Shown here piece after piece: positions 40,901 through 52,032 of a DNA stretch of 64,000 nt (within the stretch, counting starts at the first letter, position 1; every line of letters starts with the position of its first letter). The translations under genes and the position numbers were made by a program. The stretch is from Haematococcus lacustris. Lineage: Eukaryota; Chlorophyta; Chlorophyceae; Chlamydomonadales; Haematococcaceae. Under the pieces are notes generated by a model that saw nothing but the letters and a program-made list of their open reading frames with translations, made no database searches and was not told the DNA's origin. The stretch is taken from the NCBI GenBank assembly GCA_030144725.1, contig JASKMD010000029.1:1443001-1507000 (forward strand). Direction: 5' to 3'.

Positions 40901-43900
40901 GTGTGACAAAGCTAGGCAGAGCCAGAGCTGCTGTCAGCAGACCCTGTGCACAGTGTGGTCATGCGAATACAGTGCGGTGCACCACGTGACACATGACCAC
41001 CACCTGCTTGTTTCACACCAACCCAGTGTGACAAGGCTCTGGATGCGGTGAGCGCAAAGCACATATGCCACACCTGCATGTCTCACAGCTCAGTGCACGT
41101 TGTCCAGCATGTTTGTTGGCGACATCGGCCAGCCCGCTGCAATCTTGCCATGGTACTTAACATGAGGCACTGCTGCTGCTGTGGCTGTGGCTGTGGCTGG
41201 CTTAGCGGCTGCTGCCTGGCCTACAGGAAGCTGGTCTGTGCTGTTGCTGGTTGGCAGGGGTGCACGCCCGGCTGTTCACGCACTCCTACCTGGGCCTGGG
41301 CATGGACTCTGCCCTGCAGCAAGCTGTGGCCGAGGTGCACCGCCAGCACCAAGCCGCCGCTGCCCAGAAGGAAGGGCGCGAGCAGAGCGTGCTGGACCCC
41401 TGCTTGCCCACTGGGTCAGTCCAACACCCACCCCTGCCCACGGCATCACTGCTGTCCTCTCCACTGCTCTTTTGGCAGCTAGGCATGCTAGGTCCTGCAC
41501 CTGCTGTATCTGCTGGCCCTGCACGTGCTGCCCCTGGCCCCCTTTGTGTGAGCCATGTCCTTGCTTGGGCCCTGAAGCTGCTGACCTCTGATGGCCTCTG
41601 ATCTCAGCCCTGCGACCCTTGGCCCTGCTTTTCCCCCTCGACCCATGTCCTTCCTGCCACCCTACAAGACTTCGCTGGGTTACTATCCTCCCCGCCAGCC
41701 CCTGTCTCTCCTGCCACCCCTCGCCACGCCTGACGGAAACCCTGGCTGCATTGGACTTGCAAGCACGGGCACCTTGCAAGCATGGGCAGTCTGCCAACTC
41801 AAACGCTTCACCACAACGATTGGTGTCATTGTGCGGACAAGCCTGACACAAGCCTGCGACATGGCTGCACCAGACTCCACTGGAGTGCAAGCATGGGTTG
41901 CATGCATTGGCAGTCCTTCAACGCCACTGCTCAACCACAATGCTACTTTCATGCACCCCATGCAGGCCTTTGTTACCCATGCATCTGCAGGTACCAGGCT
42001 TCAGATGGGCGCCTCGGCAACGCCAGCTACGCCAGCTGCCTGGCCATTGTGCAGCGGGTGCTGCCCCACAGGCTCTGCGCCAGAGCAGCACCAGGCCACC
42101 ACCCACACCACTACCCTGGCCAAGAGGCTGGGAGGGAGGAGCCAGACGGCAACGAGGACCGGGACGCGCCCGCAGGCTTGCTGCAGCACACGCTGCACCG
42201 CCTGGCTGCAGGGGCCAGCCAGGACCTGCAGTGCTCCCTTGGGGGGGTTCACCTGCCTCCTGTTACCGGCACCCAGTTCTTGGCTATAGAGGTGTGTGGC
42301 CTGGCCCTGTGAGGGGTGGGCTACACAGGGGTGTCGCCTGGCCCTGCATGCTGCTCTGCACCTCAAAGTATGCATGATGCCCTGCAACCAAGCCTGCATC
42401 CCACAGCCCCATCCGCGCTCCATCCAGGCTGTAGCAGCTGTTCTGTGCTAGGCTGAACCAATCACAGCTTTGCTGAGGCTGTCAAGTTGCTGCCCAGCCA
42501 CAGCGAACTTGCCATCCAGCACCCAGTCACGTTGCTGGCGACAGATTGATGGCGGCGGTGCTGCTGCTGCCACTGCCACTGGCGGCACACTGTGTAAGCC
42601 CAGCTTTGACAGCGTTCACAGCATCAGGAGCATTGACAACCAGACATGCTTGCTGGCGGTGGTCATGGTGGCAGGGGTGCTGCTGCAACCATTCACGCTG
42701 TAGGTGGAGCCCTGGGATTCTCTACAGGCACCTTGCATGAGACTTAATCACTTTGTCTGTGGTGCAACCTAGTGCGCCCTACAGTTTGCGGTCCACAGGG
42801 CTCATAGGGTTTGGACAGTAGTACCTTACACTGCTGACTAGAAATCTTTCAAACATCTATCAACATTCGACTCAGCAGGAGACACTGGACAACACCTGTG
42901 GTGCAGAACCTGTACTGGACGGCACGAGCCCTGGGCCTAGGGCCCGATGCCAGCCTGCACGAGTTGCAGGCAGCAGGGCAGCAGTACTGCGCCAAGCCCT
43001 GGGAAGAACTGCACACCACGTTTGCCGGCCATGTAAGTGTGTGCAGCATCAACGCAGCAGCGCTGCTACCCTGCTAGGGTATGACTGCAGCCATCCCTAT
43101 GTGCTGCCTGACGGGAAGCGACATAGAGCAGCACCTTGGCCCTCAACCTCAAGCCTTCATTGCCGTGGAGCACTAAGCGTGGATTACTATAAAAATGGTG
43201 TTTTTGTCTGTGTGGGGTTCAAACACATGGGCATGGTCGCCTGCCACCTACACTATTGCCTGACCCAGAGGGCTGTGATGTAGAGTTTGAATGACAAACA
43301 AGCACTAATGGTAGCTGATAACAGCTCAAATGGGGGGGGCACACACTACTGTGCCACAGCGGGCTGCTGCTGCTGCTGTGCCTTAGGTGGCTTGTCTCGC
43401 ACCCGCTTGCACCCCGGCTCAGGGTACTCCTTGCCCTTGGTCTGGCCACCAGCACAGCTCCAGTGGGCGCCACTTTGCCTCACCAACGTGCTGCATGTTC
43501 AGCACTGCATTGTCTACCCACCTGCCCGGCTGTGGGGCTGGCTTGGCCTTGGCAGCCTTGCTTTTGCCCTTGTGGGCTGGGTGGGCTCAGCTGCCTGCTC
43601 GGCCTGGGTGCGCCTGCTGCGCTTGACTGGCTGGGGAGTGCTGGGTCCTGGCTCTGGTGTGGTTGCCTGGCTGCTGCGTGGGGCCTGTGGGGGCTTGCGT
43701 GGAGCCACTGCAGGGCACCACATCAGGCCCCTCACTGGTGTGCAAGGACCTGTGCTGGCAACAACAGCAGCGACGTGAGCTCACACAGCGCAAAGCTCAC
43801 CGCACAGCACAGTTACAGCGGACCACACCACGATTGCGCGGGCTTTTAGTCGGACGTGTCTTTCGCTTGGCTGTGCTTTTCCGCTTCTTCGGAGGCATTG

Positions 43901-44545
43901 CGCCACTAGGCTCATACCAGCTACCAGCTCATACCTGCTCATACCAGTGTGTCACTCCGCCACATCACTCTTGCACCTCCAGGAGGCAGGCATTGGAGGT
44001 ATACATATATATATATATCGGAGGCATTCAACCTCGGTATGAAGCAGCATAAGGCATAGGTAATGGGTCAATAGGTGTGGGTGGCTGAGGGCGGTGAGGT
44101 AGTGCAGCGGTAGCACCATGCAGGAAGCCACCATTGCTTTGTTGCATTTGTGGCATGGGCATACTGCCCGCCTCTGCCCATGGGCTGCCTGCAGGTGCCT
44201 GATCAGTTCATCACTCGCTATTGCTTCGGCGCTGCCTACGTTTACGCGCTGCTGCACGAGCGTCTAGGCCTACCCCTGCATGAGCGGGGTGTGCTGCAAT
44301 TCACCAACACCGTCAAACGGCGGCATGGCCGCAAGCAGCATGGGCAGCAACATGATGACACTCGGTCCAGCCACACCAGGCCAGAGGGGTTGTGGCACGA
44401 GTCAGGCCAGGCAAGCAGGCAGCTGGGCAATGCAGTGGATGAGCCAGAGGGGCAACTGGGGGACACAGTGGGCGAGGTGGATGTTGGATTGAGCTGGGTG
44501 TTGGGTGCCATGGTAATGCAATCCATGTCTGAGAGCTACCCGTAG
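37921..44545 (+). CDS. Apyrase / nucleoside di- and triphosphatase (GDA1-CD39 family), membrane-anchored, about 10 exons
   Basis: Exons 37921-38190, 38327-38548, 39434-39575, 39961-40040, 40408-40503, 40785-40851, 41258-41414, 41991-42291, about 42885-43032 and 44195-44545; the first eight close in phase. Exon 1 encodes a positively charged N terminus and one membrane segment (WALASSSLLLLMLGHLLFW), a type II anchor. Apyrase conserved regions follow in order: ACR1 YLDGGSSGSRVHIF, ACR2 LLATAGLRLL, ACR3 SGDTEGLFAWAANY, ACR4 GVLELGGASFQ, then FTHSYLGLGMD, YCFGAAYVYALLHE and the C-terminal SWVLGAM. The enzyme hydrolyses NTP/NDP to NMP with divalent cations in the secretory lumen or outside the cell. 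Exon 4 seems to use a GC donor (GAG|GCAAGG). The acceptor of exon 9 is unresolved. Introns 2 and 9 carry Fanzor-tail remnants. Confidence 0.85.
38735..38850 (-). pseudogene. Fanzor-like C-terminal tail remnant in apyrase intron 2
   Basis: Minus strand reads KGKEYPDPG, then YKWLQGCPLKTQQQQPAEAQ and a stop, with a frame slip between the two parts. It resembles the tail at 43352-43470 (KGKEYPEPGCKRVRDKPPKA, then QQQQQPAVAQ). The two sites also share flanking sequence downstream of the tail (GCTGATGACAGCTC-like), so they come from related insertions. Confidence 0.65.
38846..39287 (+). repeat. 15-bp minisatellite, TTGGGTGCCC(T/A)TGG type
   Basis: About 29 copies of a 15-bp unit made of TTGGGTGCCC or TAGGGTGCCC followed by TTGG or ATGG. 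It sits immediately upstream, in coding direction, of the Fanzor tail KGKEYP and reads in that frame as (HPTKGTQPRAPNQG)n. It therefore looks like an in-place expansion of the tail's own PTKG codons. It lies in apyrase intron 2. Confidence 0.92.
43350..43800 (-). pseudogene. Fanzor-like C-terminal fragment in apyrase intron 9
   Basis: Minus strand encodes PVRGLMWCPAVAPRKPPQAP, a P/T/K-rich linker, GRWVDNAVLNMQHVGEAKWR, PLELCWWPDQGKEYPEPGCK and a Gln-rich end. RGLMWC...DRDxNAxLNMQRIG is the zinc-ribbon/RuvC-III end of green-algal Fanzor-like ORFs. Here the DRD motif is reduced to VD by loss of about two residues, so the catalytic aspartate region is damaged. The reading direction is opposite to the host gene. 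Confidence 0.65.
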
Positions 44546-45673
44546 TAGTGCAGCCTGCCTTGGAGAAAGAGACAGCATCTCCCTCAGTGGCCCAGACGGT
44601 AGAGACAGTATGGCAACCTTGCAAGGGACCGTTCAGCCAGCTGGATTGCCCACCTGGTCAGCAGTTCCATGCACACGGCACTGGCAGCACACACTGCACT
44701 GGCAGCACTGCCCCAGCAGGCCTGCCCTCCCTGACCGAGCACGCCAGTTTCAGCTATGGTGGACACCTTGGCACGCACAGAGTCGAGTGGCGGCTGGCTG
44801 CAGCCTGTACGTAGGTCTTGCATGAGGTCGTGTCTGAGCTGGCCGCTACTTTCTTGGATTACTAATTGTTTATCTAGCTCAACGGACCATGTACTGTGAT
44901 GGTTTTACGAGAGGCAAGTGAGGTTACTGTGAGTGGATGCCTAGGTGCCTGAGAATCCACCTGACAGGTGTGATGCTCATTCATAACTCACACAGTCCCT
45001 GAAACATGCAGACAAGCACGGCATGCAGCAGGGTGTGATGTTTGGAATCCTGGGTTGGTGGTTGCAGATTACGGCTTACACAACTTTAGCCTTTCGCAAC
45101 ATATGCAGTGACACCCTTCAGGTTTGTGTCCCTGTCAGTTACATCTGCAGTCTGTGCTGTGTGGCCACCCTGCCTTGTGGGCTGTAGCCTACTGGTGTGC
45201 TTTAGGCACTGGTGCAGCTGTATCTTGAGCATGGCATTCATGTCAACGTATATCACCCCACCTTCCAAAGTGGGTGTGGGCAGGGAACCAGGCATTAGCC
45301 CGGCTCCTAATTTCCAAGGTGCTTTACAGTCTTCATTTCATGCTGCATCCCGAGAGCAGCCAGACAGCTGCGGCGCGTTTCACGCCTTACATGTGTGAAG
45401 GACAAACTTGCTGGCAGATGTTATTGACATGGCCAAGCAGCCTAACGGCTTAAGCGGTGTAAGCCACCATCATTATCATGCGAAAGAAAATCATTCGTTA
45501 CAGGCAAGCCCACTCCCCCATTGGACATGCACATCAACTCTAAGCAGGCCAACAAAACTTATTCAACAGGGAATAACATGTTGGGCTGTGGGTAATCTCA
45601 CTCAGCTACTCCAATCAAGTTGAAGCATCCTCGGTCGCACCCTTGATGACTACCAACCCCACTCCGGTGGCAC
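44546..45673. other. Intergenic, no gene recognised
   Basis: Sequence between the apyrase stop and the duplicated Fanzor tail. No open frame has domain character, and no array or transposon end was seen. Confidence 0.4.
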
Positions 45674-46400
45674 TCTTTCCTGGGGCTAATCCCCCTTGAC
45701 CACTGGGCACCTCATCAAAACTAACAGCTTAACGCTTTGTAAGGCTAACAGCCTGTGTAAACATGCTAGGGCCTATGCATTGTTGCGGGCCCGGCCATCA
45801 ATGCCTCGGCGGTACTCTGCAGCCCGGTGCAGCCGCTGCTTGACCTTTGGCAGCCGGTCATTGATCCGCTTGTAGCCCTGCTGGTACTCCTTGCCAACGG
45901 GGGGCAGAGCCATCAGGCCCTCATAGCTGCACAGCTCCAGGGGGCGCTGCATGATCTCCCCAATGCGTTGGAAGTTGAGGCAGGGGTTGGTGTCCCGGTC
46001 CAGCCACCTGCCCCATGAGGGAGCCTGGGGTCGTGGCACTGGGCCAGGTGGGGCCTGGGCAGGGGGCTGGTCCTGGGCTGGTGGGGGTGGCTTCTGGGCT
46101 GGGGGAGGGGGTGGGGGGTCCTGGGCTGGGGGAGGGGCAGGGGGGTTCTGGGCAGGTGCAGGGGCAGTCCAGCTGTACTGGGGGGGGCAGCTGAGCTGGG
46201 GCGGCTGCTGTGCGGGGGGAGGTGCGTGTGGCAAGGCGGGGGTGGGCATAGGGAGGGCAGGCTGGGTCAGGTGGGGGAGGGGGGCCTGGGGCTGGACCTG
46301 CTGCTGGCCTAGGACCTGCTGCTGCTGCTGCTGGGCTGGACTCGGCTGGCCTAGGAAGGACAACTGTTAGGCAGCATTGCTTGCTGCCCATGGTCATGCG
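45674..46400 (-). repeat. Tandem duplication, copy A (Fanzor-like tail)
   Basis: 727-bp unit from TCTTTCCTGGGGCTAATCC to ...CATGGTCATGCG. It repeats directly as copy B (46401-46419 plus 47961-48659 once the inserted transposon is removed). On the minus strand it holds a Pro/Gln-rich linker and the tail GRWLDRDTNPCLNFQRIG, then LELCSYEGLMALPPVGKEY and GYKRINDRLPKVKQR, with a stop at 45773. Copy A lacks the upstream exons that copy B keeps. Confidence 0.9.
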
Positions 46401-48950
46401 TCTTTCCTGGGGCTAATCCTCAAGCGTTCCCAACTACCTGAAAACCATCCCCCTGTGATAGGAAGCCCGTATCTCCGCAGCCACTCAGTCAAAAATATAT
46501 GTAAACAGTGCTTTAAACAGAGGAGACTCAAAGCTACGAGATGGCAGACGCAGCAAAAAATATTTCGCTCTCAGCGGTGCTTAGTGCTCGCCCAAAGATC
46601 GACATATGAATTCATGCGATTTCGCCCCATGCGAAGCGCGCCGCACTAGCACGCTTTCCCACACTGTTGTGAGTGGCACCTGCAAAGCGCAGCAGCAGTC
46701 GGAACATGTTTTGCTTTTGGCATGTGGACGCGACGACGGCAGTCGTGACGACTGGATACCACTATCAGCTTTCGGAGCTACTGCTGGCGCTGGTGCATTA
46801 CCGGCTGCTCTACTACGCTAAAACAAGGTGGTAGGTGCAGTGGTGTTGTGGTGTTGTCTCACCTTGCTTTGCTGCCCTTGACTTGTTAGCTGCAGGTGCC
46901 TCACGCTTACGTGACGTGCTTGCCGCTGCCAGCTGTTGCTGCCGCTGAGGGGGTGCACCAGCAGGCACAGCCAGTGCCTCGATCGCATGTGCACCCATCA
47001 AATTGCAGGTGTATTGCCTTTCCGCGCAATAGTTGGTCTGAAAGCAGGTAGCAGAGCAAAGACATGCGGTTATTCCCAGCCTCAGGCCCCCCTCAGCCCC
47101 CCCCCTCAGCCCCCCCCTCCCACCCCCTACCACTCCCTCAGCCCCCCCTCAGCCCCCCCCTCAGCCCCCCTCTCCCACCCCCTACCACTCCCTCCCACCC
47201 CCTTCCACTCTCTCCCAGCTGGGAGAGATGTGAGAGGGGACTGGAGAGATGGGAGAGCGGGAGAGATGGGAGAGGGAGTGGGTGGGAGGAGGGCTGGAGA
47301 GATGGGAAGGGCGGGGATGGGCGGGGAGTAGGGTTGGGTGGACTGGAAGGGGGTGGTGGAAGTGGGTGTCTACTCATCATACACCTGCAGCCAACAATAG
47401 CCAGCCTTTAGAGTGGTCCCAATCATCGTGCGTTCATCCAATATCTATGTTTCTTTTTTCTGGTCATGCACGTAAGAGTCATCTTGGACAAGAGTGTATG
47501 GAGTTTGGCTGGAGCTCAGCGGCGGTGGCAAAAAGCAGCAAAGATGTTGAGGGGTGGGTGGGTTTGCTAGCCTGACGCCCACCATTATAGCGATGTAGCG
47601 CTGCCGTAAACACTTAAGGGAATCCTCACATCCTCGCCAAGCGGCCTGCACCATCAGGAAGCGCGCGCAGCCATGTTTGCCGGACTTCGGTGGTGTGCGC
47701 CACCGACATGTCGTGCATCGCTAACGGATAGCCAAGGACGTAGCTTACCAATGTAGCTAACCACGGTCTGCAATTGGGACACATCCGGGGTCACATGTGG
47801 CTGCCCGCTTCGAAAGACTCCGATGGCAATTCCAGTCTTACATTAAACGCGCATTATCGCATTGCAGCAGACGCAGCAAACGTTACATCAAATGATGGAG
47901 TCGATGGGCTGCACATGCATGAAGATTACCAACCCCATGTTGGGAACGCCTGACTAATCCCCCTTGACCACTGGGCACCTCATCAAAACTAACAGCTTAA
48001 CGCTTTGTAAGGCTAACAGCCTGTGTAAACATGCTAGGGCCTATGCATTGTTGCGGGCCCGGCCATCAATGCCTCGGCGGTACTCTGCAGCCCGGTGCAG
48101 CCGCTGCTTGACCTTTGGCAGCCGGTCATTGACCCGCTTGTAGCCCTGCTGGTACTCCTTGCCAACGGGGGGCAGAGCCATCAGGCCCTCATAGCTGCAC
48201 AGCTCCAGGGGGCGCTGCATGATCTCCCCAATGCGTTGGAAGTTGAGGCAGGGGTTGGTGTCCCGATCCAGCCACCTGCCCCATGAGGGAGCCTGGGGTC
48301 GTGGCACTGGGCCAGGTGGGGCCTGGGCAGGGGGCTGGTCCTGGGCTGGTGGGGGTGGCTTCTGGGCTGGGGGAGGGGGTGGGGGGTCCTGGGCTGGGGG
48401 AGGGGCAGGGGGGTTCTGGGCAGGTGCAGGGGCAGTCCAGCTGTACTGGGGGGGGCAGCTGAGCTGGGGCGGCTGCTGTGCGGGGGGAGGTGCGTGTGGC
48501 AAGGCGGGGGTGGGCATAGGGAGGGCAGGCTGGGTCAGGTGGGGAGGGGGGCCTGGGGCTGGACCTGCTGCTGGCAAGTGCTGCTGCTGCTGGGCTGGAC
48601 TCGGCTGGCCTAGGAAGGACAACTGTTAGGCAGCATTGCTTGCTGCCCATGGTCATGCGCTTGTTAATCTCAGCCACAATGGTGTCGACTTGGGCTGGGC
48701 TGAGATCAGGCAGAGCTGCCTTCACAAGGCCACGCAGGCAAGCCTTGATGACCTGGTGACGCTCTCCAATCACTACCTTGGTAGCCTGCCCCTGCCCCTG
48801 GACTTGCGTCAACGTCGCGTGGGGCACACTGCGCTGCGTCGTCAGTTAGCTTCGGGGCCTTTCCTCAAGCTTCGCGGCTTACCAGCTGCGGAGGGTGCTG
48901 GGGAGACGGCGCGCTTGCGGTTCCTTTTCGGGGATATCACAGGGACTGAG
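45773..48950 (-). pseudogene. Fanzor-like gene 3' part, tail duplicated and transposon-split
   Basis: Minus-strand exons: one ending at 48883 (SPKRNRKRAVSPAPSAA, donor GTAAGC), one about 48640-48830 (VVIGERHQVIKACLRGLVKA, ALPDLSPAQVDTIVAEINKR), then the Pro-rich exon and tail in copy B (stop at 48041). The tail keeps the RuvC-III-type DRD (GRWLDRDTNPCLNFQRIGE). RuvC-I and II are not present here, so this is only the end of a gene. The second tail (copy A, stop 45773) would be read only by skipping copy B. The upstream N-terminal part was not found within 48.95-49.6 kb. Confidence 0.55.
46420..47953. mobile_element. TCAGGCG-family DNA transposon, 1534 bp, 7-bp TSD
   Basis: Left end TCAAGCGTTCCCAAC; right end GTTGGGAACGCCTGA (to 47953), preceded by the family block GAAGATTACCAACCCCAT. 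Flanks are CTAATCC at 46413-46419 and 47954-47960, an exact 7-bp TSD, and removing the element restores the uninterrupted sequence of copy A. The interior has C-rich then G-rich asymmetric tracts (47090-47350) and no transposase-like ORF, so it is non-autonomous. Confidence 0.88.
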
Positions 48951-49640
48951 CAACACCATTGGAGCGGAGTGGCCGTGCTAGGGGGTGCATTAAGACGCCG
49001 TCCAACCGGTGGGCCGGAAGTGAGGTCCATTACATATTATCACATGGTGTGTATAGGATTCAGGGACACCACCTAACTCCACCAAACTCCGCGTTGAGAC
49101 TAGCATCTCACAGTGAATTCTCACAGTCCGGAGCCCCTAATGCATTCCACCGTGAAAGAATTCAGGACAAATCACGGTGCTAGTCATCGCCCAACTGCCC
49201 ATCGCAATACCAACCACCTTGGCAACTGCCAAGAACCTGCCTGCACCCGCCCCCTGCCCCGACAACAGCAATGCCCGCCCACCCACCCAGATACACCTGC
49301 CACCTTTTCCCTGTCCCGACACCTATGATTGGCCACCTACTCCAGCTGGATGCTGCTTGCAATAAGTACCAGACTTGACGCACCTGCATCTGGCACTTCC
49401 AAACAACCACAGCTTGTCATTAGAGCTCCTGCCTGCCCACACATGGCCCACCTATGCACCTTTGCCTCACCCAACCTGGAGACCCCAGTCATGGGTGAGC
49501 ATCAGCACAAGTCCCACTGCATGGAGAGACCGACACCATTCTGGCGAGCCCCGCTCTGCAGGGCCATTGCTGCCACCCAGTTGCCACCCAGTTGCCACCC
49601 AGTTGCCACCCAGTTGCCACCCAGCTGAAACCACCCAACT
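48951..49640. other. Region between the Fanzor-like gene and starch synthase
   Basis: No gene recognised. A short tandem repeat of an 11-bp unit (TTGCCACCCAG, about 5 copies) lies at 49580-49624, just past the starch synthase stop on the minus strand. Confidence 0.5.
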
Positions 49641-51933
49641 CTACCATTGGAACTTAGCAGCCACCAGCACCTCCTCATACTGCGCTGCCGCCTTGTCCCA
49701 TGACAGATCCTGTTCCATGCCCCGCAGCGCAATGGAGTTGAAGGACTGGCGGTACTGGCGGTATGTGAACAACGCGTCGCCGATGCTGCCACGCAGCTTC
49801 GATGCGTCAGCGGAGTCGAACACCCAGCCAGTGCCTGCTCAGAGGAGGGCCATGGTGTAGGGCGGCAGGGGAGGCGGAGCTGGTGAGCCACAGCGCGAAA
49901 GCATGAGTTGCTGAGGGCACACAATTGCAGGAGCTGCTGGCAGGCAAGAGCTAGGTGCCTGGGTTGGGAACGAGGTAGGATGAGGAGATTTAGCATGTAA
50001 GCAGCAGAAAGGGTACTGCTACTGCTGCTGCTGTTAGCACTGCCAGGAGGACTTGGGCACCGCCCTGGCCAACAGCATGGCCTGCCCTACCCTTCTGAAC
50101 CCCTGACATAAAGTCGGCTGCAATGCATGACACAGACACAGTCCCTTCAGTGGGATCTAGGCCTGCCCACCCCAACTGCCCCTAACCGCTCACCTGTGTT
50201 GTCAAAAGGGTGGTAGGGAGTGACAGTGTCCCTGAGGCCGCCCACCGCATGCACCACAGGCACGGTGCCGTATGCCATAGCATACAGCTGGTTCAGGCCT
50301 GTGGCAGCGCAGGCAGGAGCCAGGCAGGCAGCAGCAACACAGCCTTGAGCACACAAGCCTCCCAGCAGCCAGCCAGCCACCTGCACCCACTGAGCACCCG
50401 AGTGAAAGGACAGCAAGGCACACGAACTAACCTGATGGGGTCTGTTGAGAAGTTCCTACACCTTGATCAGTGTCCACTGACATGCTACAGGCGCGCTCCT
50501 GTGCTCTGCCCTGCCAGCCTGCCAGCTAGCCTAGGCTTCAAGCCTAGCCCCTGCCTCACCCCTAGGGCACAGACTCCTGCCTCACAGGTTCCTGTCAGAG
50601 CCAGCCATGCTGCACTGAGTTAAGTGGCAGGTGCGGGCCAGCTGGCTAGGCAGTCCCCTGTTCCCTTTGCTGCGGGTTCTGGCTGCAGGGCTCACCACAG
50701 GGCTCAAAGCGGGACGGCATGAGCAGCACGTCGCAGCCCGCTGTGATGCGGTGCGCCATCTTCACGCTGAAGCCCACCCAGCCCCTGCACTGGTCCTTGT
50801 TCCTGGGAAGGTGTGAGCAGCAGGCGCAGTAGGGTGGGAGGGGCGAGGTGAAGGGGGCTGGGCGGGGAACATGTGCACAGCATGGCAGACCACCATCCAC
50901 CATATGGGTGGTGAGTTGGCAGTGATGAGAATTGACCTGACACAGCTGCCTGCGGGGCTGCAAGCGCAGCACCAGGCAGCATGGCATGAGCAGGAGCAAG
51001 GCAGGGCAGGGGCAGGAGGGGTGGTGGTTAAGCCCCTTATGGCTCGTTCCTGGAGTGGCAGCTTGTGAGTCAAGGTCAGGGGTGAAGGGTGGGGGCCCAC
51101 AGGGCTTGTGCCTGATGAGGTGATGCTGTGGTGCAACACGGGGAAGGGGGTTTGATGTTAGGCTCACAGGCCCTACACAGCAGCTGTGTAATTGGAGCTT
51201 GTGGGTGATGAGCTGTGAGTTGTGAGTTTGTAGGGGTGTGTGGGGCTGTGCAGCTGGAGCTTGTGGGTGCTGTGGAGAGAGGGCGGAGGACCCACCTGGC
51301 CTCCATGTCCCTCAAGGCCGCCTCCAAGTCGTCCCGGCCACTGCCCAGCAGCACCAGCTGCACCTTTTCACTCATCAGCCAGTCATAATTGTCACGGATC
51401 AGATCCACACCCTGAACAAGTGCAACAGCCAGGGCGGCAGCAGCAGCATAGCCAGGTGAGTGAGTGGGTGTAGCTTGCGCATGTATAGGACATGTAAGAA
51501 CTTCTCCAGGTCCACGTTGCTGCAGGCCAAGGTCAAGCTGGCACTGACTTGTGTTTTACTCTTTCTATCTGTTGCTTGCACCATGTCAGATGGTCCAGCT
51601 GTTTGTCCTGGATAGTAGTATCTTGCCCATCAGCCACTGCTGGGATTGAGACTTGCATCGCCCTGTCCTTACCTTTTGGTAGTCCAGGCGGCCAATGAAG
51701 CCGAGCATGGGAATGTCTGGGCTCACAGGCAGGCCCAGCTCAGCCTGCAGCGCCATCTTGCAGCGCCGCTTGCCTTCCACCAGGTCTGCCATGGAGTAGT
51801 TTGTGTAGCCGTCTCCCTACAGCCAGCCACAAGCATGGCAGCGTATGAACAGGGAAGGGCAGTGTGGACCAGGCGGCCATTGGTGCAGTGTGGGCCTACC
51901 AGCTGGCGGCTGGAGGCTAGCTGGCTGGCTGGA

Positions 51934-52032
<99 letters not shown>

